Shown: positions 34,749 to 43,632 of the stretch, piece after piece | Position numbering within the stretch: the stretch's first letter is position 1 | Layout of the letters: each line of letters starts with the position of its first letter | Position numbers and translations under genes: made by a program | Assembly (NCBI RefSeq): GCF_900143005.1 | Contig: NZ_FRCS01000004.1 | Span: forward strand, 1-64,000 | Length of the DNA stretch: 64,000 nt | Direction of reading: 5' to 3' | From: Cryptosporangium aurantiacum | Lineage (GTDB): Bacteria; Actinomycetota; Actinomycetes; Mycobacteriales; Cryptosporangiaceae | The notes under the pieces: model-generated | What the model saw: only the letters and a program-made list of their open reading frames with translations | Told to the model about the DNA's origin: nothing | The model's database searches: none

Positions 34749-36248
34749 TCAGACCAGCGACGCGTTCGTCCAGGACAGCCGCCCGGCATTGGTGAGGGCC
34801 TTGTTGAGCACGATGAAGGCCGCGCTGCACGCGTGCCAGCCTTCCCGTCCGGGATACGAGTCCTCGGTGTTGTTCAGCACGATCTGCCCGCCGGGCATGA
34901 CGCGCGCCCGGTCCTGCATCGCCTTGGCCGCCCTGCCGTGGATCGAGTCCCAGTGTTTCGGGCTGACCGGGACCAGCGCCGAGGTGCCGTTGCTTCCGAG
35001 AACGTGGGTTTCCATCAGGGAGTCCCACAGCCAGTAGCCGGTGTGCCGGGCGGTTCCCCAGTCCACTCCGTCCGGGAAGTACAGCGCCGGGCTGGTGGTG
35101 TCCCGGTACATCGGCTTGGTCGGGCTGGCCGTGCCCGGATAGACGACCGTCCGCATCGCACCGTAGATCTTCTCGCTGTTCCAACGCACCCATTCCGGGG
35201 TGGGTTCGCCGGCGAGCGAGTGGTGCAGCGACATGGCGAGCCGCATGGCGTCGGCCTGCATGTAGTCGGGGCTGCGCTTCCCATGATTGGTGACGACGTA
35301 CTGGTCGGACCAGTTGTAGCCGGACTTACCGATCTGTGACGGGCCGAGGGGCGGCGAGGACATCGTGATGCCGACCGTCCAGTGGTTCGGGCTCTCACCG
35401 TTGATGTCCGTCGTCGTGTTCCAGAGGTCGTTCCGCGACATCGCACCGACTATCCCGAACTGCGCGGCCTTCTTCCGCCAGGCGGCGGCGCGCGGGTGAC
35501 CCGGCATCATCGTGGCGGCGAGGTCCAGGACGGTCGCCTGCCACATGTCCTCCTCGGCGGCGCTGTCGCCGGTGCGCGTCCCGGTGCGATACACGCCGTT
35601 GAAAGGCTGGTCGGCGCCCGTCGAGTCGCGCCAGATCTCCGGCCGGTTCCGGTACAGCTGCTGATCCGCCTCGTACTCGAGCACGTCGCAGACGGCTTCG
35701 CGGTCCCAGGCGTTGGTCAGCTGCGTGTCCCAGAGCAGCCAGGCCGCCAGTCCGAGCGAATACGCCCAGTAGGCGGACTGCCAGTTGCCACCCCACCTGG
35801 CTCCGCCCGCTCCGTAGGTGACGTGCTTACGGGCCACCCCGACCACCAGCCGCGCCGCGCGGTTGCGCAGGTCCGCGAGGTTGAGAGGCACCGCCGACGG
35901 CAGGAAGCCGCCCCAGTCGGCGCACACCGCCATCGTGATCGCGGCGTTGCACGCCTCGCGAACCTTCACCTCCATTCCGGTGGCGTACGCGGACGTCCAG
36001 GTGATGTTCGGGATCCCGGTGGCGGCGTAGCGGTTCTTCGTGTTCCACCAGTAGGTCGAGAAGTAGTACGACGACTTGGTCACCATGCTCAGGCAGCGGG
36101 CGTCCGAGACCGCCGGTGCGAACGCCACCGGCGGCACGACGTACGTGTAGGCGGATCCCGCGGCGATCGTCGGCACCGTACGGGTGGTCCCCGTCGCCCT
36201 CTGTCGTGGGATCGCCACCGTCGGCGTCTGCGGATTCAAGAGCGTCAT
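34749..36248 (-). CDS. unrecognised 499-residue protein, possibly an alpha/alpha-toroid carbohydrate-active enzyme
   Basis: Start ATG 36248 with GGAAGG upstream. No clear signal peptide: the N-terminus (MTLLNPQTPTVAIPRQRATG) is not hydrophobic. The protein is rich in Trp/Tyr-containing helices (GGNWQSAYWAYSLGLAAWLLWD, YFSTYWWNTKNRY, WNSEKIYGAMRTVVYPG, HTGYWLWDSLMETHVLG, DSYPGREGWHACSAAF), the pattern of alpha/alpha-barrel glycoside hydrolases or polysaccharide lyases. Possible acid residues are ADWGGFL, EADQQLYRNRPEIWRD and NTEDSYPGREGW. I do not recognise the family, and no neighbour explains it. Confidence 0.6.
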   Translation of the reverse strand: MTLLNPQTPTVAIPRQRATGTTRTVPTIAAGSAYTYVVPPVAFAPAVSDARCLSMVTKSSYYFSTYWWNTKNRYAATGIPNITWTSAYATGMEVKVREACNAAITMAVCADWGGFLPSAVPLNLADLRNRAARLVVGVARKHVTYGAGGARWGGNWQSAYWAYSLGLAAWLLWDTQLTNAWDREAVCDVLEYEADQQLYRNRPEIWRDSTGADQPFNGVYRTGTRTGDSAAEEDMWQATVLDLAATMMPGHPRAAAWRKKAAQFGIVGAMSRNDLWNTTTDINGESPNHWTVGITMSSPPLGPSQIGKSGYNWSDQYVVTNHGKRSPDYMQADAMRLAMSLHHSLAGEPTPEWVRWNSEKIYGAMRTVVYPGTASPTKPMYRDTTSPALYFPDGVDWGTARHTGYWLWDSLMETHVLGSNGTSALVPVSPKHWDSIHGRAAKAMQDRARVMPGGQIVLNNTEDSYPGREGWHACSAAFIVLNKALTNAGRLSWTNASLV

Positions 36249-36399
36249 GACAGGCCTTCCGTAGCCGACACCGATCCAACGCCCGTGAGTGTGAGACGGG
36301 GAGAGGTCTAAGTTCCACGTTCCGTCGCGAGCACGACTACACAGTGGATCGAAATCGGGCATCGTCGGCGCCTGGCCGCCCGTTGGGATGCAGCGGCGG

Positions 36400-37719
36400 T
36401 CAGCGGGCGATGCCGCGCAGGACCGTGTCCCGGCCGAGTTGCAGGGCCGCTCGGGTGCCCCGATCCAGGAGGATGTTCTCCGGGATCCACTGCACGCTGA
36501 TCACGCACTGGGCGAGTTGATCGACGGGGGCGATGTCGGGCCGGATCTCTCCGTCGTCGATACCTTCGGACACGACCGCGGCGAGATGCTCCAGCTGCTG
36601 GGTGAAGTGCCAGCCAGGTTCGGCGGTGTTCGGCGAGGCCTGCCGCAGCCAGGCGAGCTGGATTTTGAACTCGTCCGGATAGTGGTGCAGCGTGTTGATG
36701 TTGATCCACATCATCGCGTCGAGCTTCTCCACCGGACTCGAGTCCGAACGGAAGACGCTGGCCCAGCCTTCAATGACATGCTCACCGAACGACCGCATGA
36801 TGGTGGCCAGGACCTCGTCCTTGGAGCCGATCACGCGGTGCACGGTGCCGACCCCGACTTCGGCCGCCGCCGCGATGTCCCGCAAGGTGGTCGTCTCGAA
36901 CCCGCGTCGGGCGAACTCGGTTCGGGCGGCCGCTCGGACCCGGCCGGCGGTGTCCGCGTGAGCGGGGCCGGGCTGCTCGATCCAGGTCCTGACGACGTTG
37001 TCCGCCGCGGTGAACGCGTTCGACGCGTCGAGCCGGTCATCACTGGTCTCCGTCGTGGCCAGGCCGTTCAGCAGGATGCCGGCCAGAACCTCGACGGTCC
37101 GCTCGGCCGGTGCCTGGTGGCGGATCGCGTCCAGCCCGACATGCAGCATGGTCTGGGCTGTCCGGTCGGCGGTCACCGGCAGATCGAGGTTCCGCCGGAG
37201 CACGCCCGTCCAGCGCAGTGCCCGAAGCGTGTCGAGCATCGCCCGGTTGATCGCCACCGGTCGGCGCCGGACGAGCTCTTTGAGTTCCGGGTTGCCGCTG
37301 GGCGCCTCGTAGAACGTGAGTTGGAGGGCGGCTCGGTGCCGGATCGCGCAGGCGGCGATCGTCGCGCCGAGCTCGGTCAGCCGCTCCGGCGCCGGCCGGT
37401 ACTGCGGCGCGTCGAGGGCCTGCTGGGTCACCTCGCCGATCCGGTCGAGGTCGGCGTGGTAGCGCCTGAGCAGTTCGACGAGGATCTCGTCCTTGGAACG
37501 GAAGTGGTGATAGAGGCTGCCGAGCTGGAGGTCCGTGGCGTCAGCGATCTGCTGGAGTGAGGTCTGTGGGCCAGACGACGCAATCAGGATCGCGGCGTGC
37601 TGGAGGATCTCCTCGCGTCTGCTCGACTCCGCCCGCGGCGCGTTCCGTATTCTCACCCGCCCGCGCCTCGACCTTTCCCACGGTGACCGGCACCGCCCAT
37701 CGGCCCCGTTCAGGACCAT
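36400..37719 (-). CDS. tandem TetR regulator (two TetR units in one chain)
   Basis: 439 residues, about twice the usual TetR length. The first HTH is at about residues 34-80 (SSRREEILQHAAILIASSGPQTSLQQIADATDLQLGSLYHHFRSKDEILVELL), followed by a ligand domain. The second HTH is near residue 255-300 (AGRVRAAARTEFARRGFETTTLRDIAAAAEVGVGTVHRVIGSKDEVLATIM) with a second ligand domain. Such single-chain dimers can bind asymmetric operators or two ligands. The exact start is uncertain; a later GTG is possible. It lies 53 bp downstream of the amidohydrolase gene on the same strand and may regulate the 37.8-44.9 kb gene run. Confidence 0.85.
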   Translation of the reverse strand: MVLNGADGRCRSPWERSRRGRVRIRNAPRAESSRREEILQHAAILIASSGPQTSLQQIADATDLQLGSLYHHFRSKDEILVELLRRYHADLDRIGEVTQQALDAPQYRPAPERLTELGATIAACAIRHRAALQLTFYEAPSGNPELKELVRRRPVAINRAMLDTLRALRWTGVLRRNLDLPVTADRTAQTMLHVGLDAIRHQAPAERTVEVLAGILLNGLATTETSDDRLDASNAFTAADNVVRTWIEQPGPAHADTAGRVRAAARTEFARRGFETTTLRDIAAAAEVGVGTVHRVIGSKDEVLATIMRSFGEHVIEGWASVFRSDSSPVEKLDAMMWININTLHHYPDEFKIQLAWLRQASPNTAEPGWHFTQQLEHLAAVVSEGIDDGEIRPDIAPVDQLAQCVISVQWIPENILLDRGTRAALQLGRDTVLRGIAR

Positions 37720-37772
37720 TCTCGCGCATGGATCCCCCGCGACGGCGACCTACCCTCGCGGGCGAACGGCAC

Positions 37773-39059
37773 TTAGTTGATGGTGGGCAGCTTGGCCGCG
37801 AGGTCGAGGACGGTGACGGTGTCGGTGCCGGTCTTCTTGAGCCGCTCCGACGACCGGAACCCGAGGTCGACGTCGCCGGCCTGGGCGCGCAGGGCCCCGA
37901 CCGTGAGCTGCTCGCGGGGGATCTTTCCGAACATGTCGAACTGGTAGAGCCGCAGCGCGTTCTCGTGCGTGATCTTGTTGATCTCGGCATCGGGCATGCC
38001 GTCGAGGTGGGGTGCGAGGCTCTCCGGGGCGAGCGGCCAGGTGGAGTCGGAATGGGGGTAGTCGCACTCCCAGGTCACCATGTCGAGGTTGAGCGCGTCC
38101 CTGGACCGGAGCCCGAAGCTGTCGACGATGAAGCAGGTGACGATGCGCTCGAGGAAGACCTCGGAGGGCAGCTTGTCGCCGAAGTCCTGCTTGGTCCAGG
38201 CCCGGTGCATCGTGTAGACGCGGTCGATGCGCTCCAGGAAGTACGGTATCCAGCCGATCCCGCCTTCGCTGAGAGCCAGGAGCAGGTCCGGGAACTTGCG
38301 CAGAACCGGTGACCAGACCAGGTCAGCTGCCGCCTGCACGATGTTTATCGGCTGCAGCGTGATCATCGTGTCCACGGGTGCGTCCAGCGATGTGATCACG
38401 ACCGACGACGACGAGCCGATGTGCAGGTTCACGATCGTGCCGGTGTCACTGCAGGCTCGCCAGAACGGGTCCCAGTGCTCGTTGTGCAGCGACGGGTAGC
38501 CGACCTTCTCGGGGTTCTCGGAGAACGTGACGGCGGAACAGCCCTTCCCGGCCATCCGGTGGACCTCCGCCGCCATGAGCTGGGGATCCCAGATGGGCGG
38601 CAGCGCCTGCGGGATGAACCGGCCGGGGTACGCGCCGCACCACTCGTCGACGTGCCAGTCGTTGTAGGCGCGCAGCACCGCCAGCCCGAGGTCCTTGTCC
38701 TGCGCGCGGGCGAAGTACTGCCCGCAGAACTGCGGGTAGGAGGGGAAGTTCAGCGACGCGGCCACACCGTTGGCGTTCATGTCGCGGACCCGCTCGTGGA
38801 CGTCGTAGCAGCCCTCTCGGATCTCCGCGAACTTGGTCGGTTCCGCGCCGTACTCGTCCGGCGGGCGGCCGGCGACCGCGTTCAGGCCGACGTTGGTGGC
38901 CTCTTGCCCCTCGAAGACCCACGCGTCGGTGCCGTCCGCACGTTGGATCACCTTCGGCGCGAGATCCCGGTACTTGGCCGGGATGTGGTGCTTGAACATG
39001 TCCGGTGGTTCCACGAGATGGTCGTCCACCGACACCAGGACGAAGTCTTCCATCTTCAT
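37773..39059 (-). CDS. amidohydrolase family protein (ACMSD-like), second copy
   Basis: 428 residues, GAGGAGGAG before ATG 39059. It parallels the protein at 5913-7166: LVSVDDHLVEPPDMFKHHIPAKY, YDVHERVRDMNANGVAASLNFPSYPQFCGQ, YNDWHVDEWCGAYPGRFIPQ, IVNLHIGSSSS (His ligand), and DMVTWECDYPHSDSTWPLAPES (Asp/His). Family members hydrolyse or decarboxylate aromatic or cyclic carboxylates. It is transcribed divergently from the binding-fold/SDR/ALDH/P450 run, and the 128-bp gap holds a promoter pointing that way. Confidence 0.85.
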   Translation of the reverse strand: MKMEDFVLVSVDDHLVEPPDMFKHHIPAKYRDLAPKVIQRADGTDAWVFEGQEATNVGLNAVAGRPPDEYGAEPTKFAEIREGCYDVHERVRDMNANGVAASLNFPSYPQFCGQYFARAQDKDLGLAVLRAYNDWHVDEWCGAYPGRFIPQALPPIWDPQLMAAEVHRMAGKGCSAVTFSENPEKVGYPSLHNEHWDPFWRACSDTGTIVNLHIGSSSSVVITSLDAPVDTMITLQPINIVQAAADLVWSPVLRKFPDLLLALSEGGIGWIPYFLERIDRVYTMHRAWTKQDFGDKLPSEVFLERIVTCFIVDSFGLRSRDALNLDMVTWECDYPHSDSTWPLAPESLAPHLDGMPDAEINKITHENALRLYQFDMFGKIPREQLTVGALRAQAGDVDLGFRSSERLKKTGTDTVTVLDLAAKLPTIN

Positions 39060-39122
39060 TGGCCACTCCTCCTCCTCATGATGGCGTCGACCGTAGGGTG
39101 GAACAGAAATCCGGTCAATATG

Positions 39123-39152
39123 TTGACGCGAAACGCGGGAATTCCCTAGCTT
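39123..39152 (+). promoter_or_regulatory. putative housekeeping promoter for the 39.2-44.9 kb genes
   Basis: TTGACG (39123-39128), 18-bp spacer, TAGCTT (39147-39152), about 36 bp before the ATG of the binding-fold gene. This is the best sigma-70-like match in the gap between the divergent amidohydrolase and binding-fold genes. Confidence 0.5.
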
Positions 39153-39187
39153 GGAACAGATGTTAGGCAGGCTCCACTGGAGGTGGC

Positions 39188-40300
39188 ATGTCCTACGAGG
39201 GCTCCGCGGCGCCGATCAAAATCGGGTATCTGATGGATTTCACGCTCCCCGACGCCTTCCCGGAGACCATGCGCGACGACCTCTTCCGGCCGTTCCACCT
39301 CGTCTTCGGCGACGCGCTCCGCGACGGCACGCTCGACCGCCCGATCGAATTCCGGTACCGCGAGGTCGAGGGGTTGCCCAAGGGCTCGGTCAAGGCGGTG
39401 ATCGACGCCTACGGCGAGCTGGTCGACGAAGGTTGTCTGGTCGTGATCGGGCCGAACATCACCGACAACGCGGTGCCCACCCGGGAGGCCATCGAGGAAC
39501 GGTTCCGGGTGCCCGCGGTCAGCGTCACCGGCACCGACGACTGGCTCGGCGAATGGACGTTTTCCTTCCCGATGGGATCGCTGACCGACGAGCCGATCTT
39601 CTGGGCCGACCAGCTCGTCAAGGCCGGGCACACCACGGTGGGCGTGCTGATGGAGCGGTCCCTGGTCGGCGAGACCTATGTGCGGCACTTCCAAACCGCC
39701 TGCCGACGACGAGGGCTGCGGATCGTCGCGCAGGAAGCCGTGCCGCAGACCGCGCAGGACGTCGCGGAAGCCGTGGCGAGGCTGCACGAGGCCAGGCCCG
39801 ACGCCCTCGTGCACGCCGGCTTCGGGTTCGGCATCGTCTTCGCCAATCCGGCACTCGAGGCGCTGGGCTGGGACCCGCCCCGCTACACCTGCACGGCCTT
39901 TCAGAACGCGTGGCTCAACGAGGCACTGTGGAAGGCGTTTCTCGGCTGGACCGGCAACGACCAGTACGACGAGCACAACCAGCTCGGGCAGCGCTTCCTC
40001 GACCGCTACCAGAAGGAGGTCGGGCGGCGCCCGGAGTACTGCGTCCCGGTCGTCAACCACGACATCGCCAACGCCCTACTCCACGCGTTCACCGAGGCCC
40101 ATCCGCTCAGTCCGCGCGGGGTCAAAGAGGCACTGGAACGGGTCAAGATGTTGCCGGCCGCCTCGGGCGCGCCCGGCACCCGAATCTCGTTCGGTAAGTG
40201 GACCCGCCGGGCCTGGATGGGCGCCGGGTACCTGGTCGCCCGCCGGCTCGACCCGGACGGCGTGAGCTCGCACCTCGTCGGCCGCTTCGGCGAGGAGTAG
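39188..40300 (+). CDS. periplasmic-binding-fold protein without signal peptide
   Basis: 370 residues from ATG 39188 behind GGAGGTGG. The fold is Peripla_BP_6-like: IKIGYLMDFTLPDAFPE, AYGELVDEGCLVVIGPNITDNAVPTREAIEERF, VPAVSVTGTDDWLGEW, AGHTTVGVLMERSLVGETYVRHFQTACRRRGLRI, PDALVHAGFGFGIVFANPALEALGWDPP. No signal peptide or lipobox precedes it, unlike the two other binding proteins here, and no ABC permease or ATPase is adjacent. It may bind a ligand in the cytosol and serve as a sensor or chaperone for the SDR/ALDH/P450 enzymes encoded after it. Loss of an export signal by mis-start seems unlikely, since the upstream frame has none. Confidence 0.75.
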   Translation: MSYEGSAAPIKIGYLMDFTLPDAFPETMRDDLFRPFHLVFGDALRDGTLDRPIEFRYREVEGLPKGSVKAVIDAYGELVDEGCLVVIGPNITDNAVPTREAIEERFRVPAVSVTGTDDWLGEWTFSFPMGSLTDEPIFWADQLVKAGHTTVGVLMERSLVGETYVRHFQTACRRRGLRIVAQEAVPQTAQDVAEAVARLHEARPDALVHAGFGFGIVFANPALEALGWDPPRYTCTAFQNAWLNEALWKAFLGWTGNDQYDEHNQLGQRFLDRYQKEVGRRPEYCVPVVNHDIANALLHAFTEAHPLSPRGVKEALERVKMLPAASGAPGTRISFGKWTRRAWMGAGYLVARRLDPDGVSSHLVGRFGEE

Positions 40301-40304
40301 CGCG

Positions 40305-41183
40305 ATGGTGGGCACCGTCGTCATCACCGGCGCGTCCCGAGGGCTCGGGCTGGCCTCGGCGACCCACCTGTACCAGCAGGGCTGGCGGGTGGTGGCAGCT
40401 GTGCGGACGGTCGAGGCCGGGCTCGAGCGGCTGCGCACGGCGACCGGCGCACCGGACGGCGACCCTCGCCTCGTCGGAGTGCGACTCGATCTGCGGGATC
40501 GGGCGTCGGTCGCCGCGGCGGCCGACGCGATCCTCGACGCCGTGGGCGCGCCGGAGGTCCTGGTGCACAACGCCGGCATCGCCGTCGCCGGCTGCGCCGA
40601 GGAGCTGCCGGCGGAGGTCTGGCAGGACATGTTCGCCACCCACCTGTTCGGGCCGGTGGCGCTGACCAACGCGCTCCTGCCCTCGATGCGGGAGGCCCGC
40701 CGGGGCCGCATCGTCGTCGTCTCCAGCCTCATCAGCATCCGCGGATTCCCTGGTGCCTCCCCGTACTCCGCCGCCAAGAGCGCCCTCGAGCGTTGGGCGG
40801 AGGCGCTCGCCAGCGAAATATCGCCTCTTGGGCTGGGCGTCACGGTGCTGGTGACCGGCACGTTCGACACCGAGATCATCACCGACGCGATCGATGACTA
40901 TCGCGATTTCGACGGTCCGTACGCCGTTCAGAATCAGTGCATCGATCGGCGCGGACGATCGGCGATCCGGTTCGCGTCGCCGCCCGAGCGATTCGCGCGC
41001 GGGTTGTCGAGGGCTCTCCGAGCCACCGGCCCGTATGTCCGCCGACCGGTCGGGGCCGACGCCCGGCTGACGCTGATCGCCCGTCGGCTGCTTCCCGACG
41101 GCGTTCTGCATCAGGTCGTCCGCCTGGCCATGGGCCTCCCGCGAGCTGGCTCCATCCCGGAACCCAGCACAACGATCCGATGA
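40305..41183 (+). CDS. short-chain dehydrogenase/reductase
   Basis: 292 residues starting four bases after the previous stop. Rossmann motif VVITGASRGLGLASATHLYQQG (TGxxxGxG), LVHNAGIAVAGCAEELP (NAG), catalytic Ser in VVVSSLISIRGF, and YSAAKSALERWAEALASEIS (YxxxK). Typical length is 250-300. It reduces or oxidises an alcohol/ketone in the pathway. The Asp/Arg pattern after the second strand (VAAVRTVEAGLERL) suggests NADP(H). Confidence 0.88.
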   Translation: MVGTVVITGASRGLGLASATHLYQQGWRVVAAVRTVEAGLERLRTATGAPDGDPRLVGVRLDLRDRASVAAAADAILDAVGAPEVLVHNAGIAVAGCAEELPAEVWQDMFATHLFGPVALTNALLPSMREARRGRIVVVSSLISIRGFPGASPYSAAKSALERWAEALASEISPLGLGVTVLVTGTFDTEIITDAIDDYRDFDGPYAVQNQCIDRRGRSAIRFASPPERFARGLSRALRATGPYVRRPVGADARLTLIARRLLPDGVLHQVVRLAMGLPRAGSIPEPSTTIR

Positions 41184-41198
41184 AGGAGCGCACCGTCC

Positions 41199-42680
41199 AT
41201 GGTTGACACCGCGGACGCCTTCGAGCGGCGGATGCTGATCGACGGCGTCCTCGTCGAGGGTGGGGCCGGCGTGTTCGTGAACGTCAACCCGGCGACCGAG
41301 GAGGTGCTCGGCGCCGTCTCCGACGCCTCGCGGTCAGACATGCTCCGAGCGATCGACGCCGCCCGCCGGGCGTTCGACGAGACCTCGTGGTCGGCCGACC
41401 GTCCGTTCCGGAAGCGTTGCCTGGAGCAGTTGCACGCGGCGATCGACGCTGACCGGGAGGCGCTCCGCGAGGAACTCATCCGGGAGGTCGGCTGCCCGCG
41501 GATGACCACCCACGGGCCACAGCTGGACGCCCCGCTGGCCGACGGACTGACCTACCCGGCCGAGCTGATCGAGCAATACGCCTGGGAGACCGACCTCGGC
41601 GAGACGTTCGTCGAGTTGACCGGCGTGCAGACCAGACGCGTGGTCTGGCGTGAGCCGGTCGGCGTGGTGGGCGCGATCGTGCCCTGGAACTTCCCGTTCG
41701 AGGTCACGATCAACAAGCTGGCGCAGGCGCTGGCCACCGGGAACACGCTCGTGCTCAAGCCGGCCCCCGACACGCCGTTCAACGCCACCCGGCTCGGCCG
41801 GTTGATCGCCGAACACACCGACATCCCCGCCGGCGTCGTCAACGTCGTCACCGCCTCCGACCACCTGATCGGCGAGGAGCTGACGCTCTCCCCCAAGGTC
41901 GACCTGATCTCGTTCACCGGCTCCACCGCGGTCGGCAAGCGAATCATGGAGAAGGGCGCCGCGACCATGAAACGGCTGTTCCTGGAGCTGGGAGGCAAGT
42001 CCGCGACGATCGTGCTGGACGACGCCGACCTGGGGGCCGCCTGCCTGCTGGGGATCGCGCCGTGTGTGCACGCCGGCCAGGGCTGCGCCATCCCGACCCG
42101 GATGCTGCTGCCCGGCTCCCGCTACGACGAGGGCGTCGCGATGCTGCAGGCGATGTATGAGGGCATCGCGCCGGGCGACCCACGGGACCCGGCGACGCTG
42201 TGCGGCCCGGTGATCTCCGCCGAGCAGCGCGATCGGATCCGCGGCTACATCCACCGGGGAATCGACGAGGGAGCCCGCCTGCTGGTCGGCGGCGCGGAGT
42301 CGCCGGACGGCTTCGATCGCGGGTACTGGGTGCGGCCGACCCTCTTCGTCGACGTCGACAACACCTCGACGATCGCCCGGGAGGAGATCTTCGGGCCCGT
42401 GCTCACGGTCATCCCGTACACCGACGAGGACGACGCCGTGCGGATCGCCAACGACAGCCCGTACGGCCTGGCCGGGAACGTGATGTCCGGCACGAGGGAC
42501 CACGCGCTAGCCGTCGCGAAGCGGTTGCGGGCCGGGTTCATCGGCGTCAACGGCACCGTCGGGTACGGCGCCGACGTCCCGTTCGGTGGCTACAAGGCCA
42601 GCGGCGTCGGCCGACAGAACGGCATCGCCGGCTTCGACCAATACACCGAGGTCAAATCCGTCGCCTACCCGGTGGAGTGA
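41199..42680 (+). CDS. aldehyde dehydrogenase (NAD(P)+)
   Basis: 493 residues, GAAGGAG before ATG 41199. Motifs: VGAIVPWNFPFEVTINKLAQALATGNTLVLKPAPDTPF, FTGSTAVGKRIMEKGAATMKRLFLELGGKSATIVLDDADLGAAC (Glu), CVHAGQGCAIPTRMLLP (nucleophile Cys; a GQGC rather than GQVC variant), and REEIFGPVLTVIPYTDEDDAV. It oxidises an aldehyde to an acid, likely downstream of the SDR. It is distinct from the one at 27301-28776 (different spacing and C-terminal motif). Confidence 0.9.
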   Translation: MVDTADAFERRMLIDGVLVEGGAGVFVNVNPATEEVLGAVSDASRSDMLRAIDAARRAFDETSWSADRPFRKRCLEQLHAAIDADREALREELIREVGCPRMTTHGPQLDAPLADGLTYPAELIEQYAWETDLGETFVELTGVQTRRVVWREPVGVVGAIVPWNFPFEVTINKLAQALATGNTLVLKPAPDTPFNATRLGRLIAEHTDIPAGVVNVVTASDHLIGEELTLSPKVDLISFTGSTAVGKRIMEKGAATMKRLFLELGGKSATIVLDDADLGAACLLGIAPCVHAGQGCAIPTRMLLPGSRYDEGVAMLQAMYEGIAPGDPRDPATLCGPVISAEQRDRIRGYIHRGIDEGARLLVGGAESPDGFDRGYWVRPTLFVDVDNTSTIAREEIFGPVLTVIPYTDEDDAVRIANDSPYGLAGNVMSGTRDHALAVAKRLRAGFIGVNGTVGYGADVPFGGYKASGVGRQNGIAGFDQYTEVKSVAYPVE

Positions 42681-42685
42681 AGAAC

Positions 42686-42802
42686 GTGGCTGCGCTCATC
42701 ATGCTGGGAACGCTCGTCGGGCTGATCGCCCTCGTCTTCGGTCTGGTGCTTCGCTACGACGCCGAAGCACGTCGTCCCTCGGCGGACGCGGACGCCGAAT
42801 GA
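42686..42802 (+). CDS. small single-pass membrane protein (38 residues)
   Basis: GTG 42686 follows the aldehyde dehydrogenase stop by five bases; its TGA overlaps the next ATG (ATGA). One hydrophobic helix (LIMLGTLVGLIALVFGLVL) is followed by a charged tail. The tight coupling on both sides shows it is part of the operon and suggests a subunit or anchor for the AveC-like membrane protein. Confidence 0.65.
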   Translation: MAALIMLGTLVGLIALVFGLVLRYDAEARRPSADADAE

Positions 42803-43596
42803 ACACCGAACTGACGCCGCTGCTGGCGGCGGCCGTCGGATTCGCCTACGTCGGCGGATCGGCTTTCGTCGTGGCCGGTGTCGTCCTGAGCGTTCGACAC
42901 GGCCGGCTGCACCCGCTGTTGCTCCTGTGCATCTCGGCGATCTCGTTCTCGTGGATCGAGGCTCCCTACGACTGGGCGATGTACGCGCAGTTCCCGCCCG
43001 CCCTCCCACGCATGCCGTCCTGGTGGCCGCTGAACATGACCTGGGGCGGCGGCCTGCCGTCCTCGGTGCCGGTCGGCTACATCGCCTACTTCGTGCTGCC
43101 CTCGGTGATCGGGGCCGCGCTGGGTCTGCGGTTGAGCGCCAGGTTCCGATGGCGCAGGCCGCTCGCGCTGCTGACGACCGGCCTCGTCGTCGGCTTCCTG
43201 TGGGCGTTCCTCTTCAACGCGGTCATCGGCGCCCAGCTCGGCGTCTTCTACTACGGCCGCGTGATCCCCGGCCTCGCGCTGTTCGAAGGCACCAAACACC
43301 AGTACCCGCTCTACGACTCGCTGGCCATGGGCGTGCAGATCATGGTGTTCGCCTACCTCTTCGGGCGAACCGACCCCAAGGGACGCACGGTCATCGACGT
43401 GTGGGCCGACACGAAGGCCACGACCCGCTTTCGATCCGCGCTCCTCGCGGCCCTGGCGGTCATAGCCCTCGGGCACGTCGTCTACGGCGCCGTCTTCGCG
43501 CCCCACCTGGCCACCAAACTGGCCGGCCAGGTGACCTCGGGGCCGACCGAGGAGCTGTTCGAGGGTGTGCCGAACCAACCGCTGCACGGCCGTTGA
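42799..43596 (+). CDS. AveC-like membrane protein
   Basis: 265 residues, six to seven hydrophobic segments. ISFSWIEAPYDWAMYAQFPPALPRMPSWWPLNMTWGGGLPSSVPVGYIAYF and YYGRVIPGLALFEGTKHQYPLYDSLAMGVQIMVFAYLFGRTDPKGR match the family annotated after AveC of avermectin biosynthesis, a spiroketal dehydratase/cyclase. Most relatives in actinobacteria stand in catabolic gene runs beside P450 genes, as here, and their reaction is unknown. It may act on a lipophilic substrate in the membrane. Confidence 0.75.
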   Translation: MNTELTPLLAAAVGFAYVGGSAFVVAGVVLSVRHGRLHPLLLLCISAISFSWIEAPYDWAMYAQFPPALPRMPSWWPLNMTWGGGLPSSVPVGYIAYFVLPSVIGAALGLRLSARFRWRRPLALLTTGLVVGFLWAFLFNAVIGAQLGVFYYGRVIPGLALFEGTKHQYPLYDSLAMGVQIMVFAYLFGRTDPKGRTVIDVWADTKATTRFRSALLAALAVIALGHVVYGAVFAPHLATKLAGQVTSGPTEELFEGVPNQPLHGR

Positions 43597-43632
43597 CCCG
43601 TGCGGTCCGACCGATAGATCGGAGAGACCACC

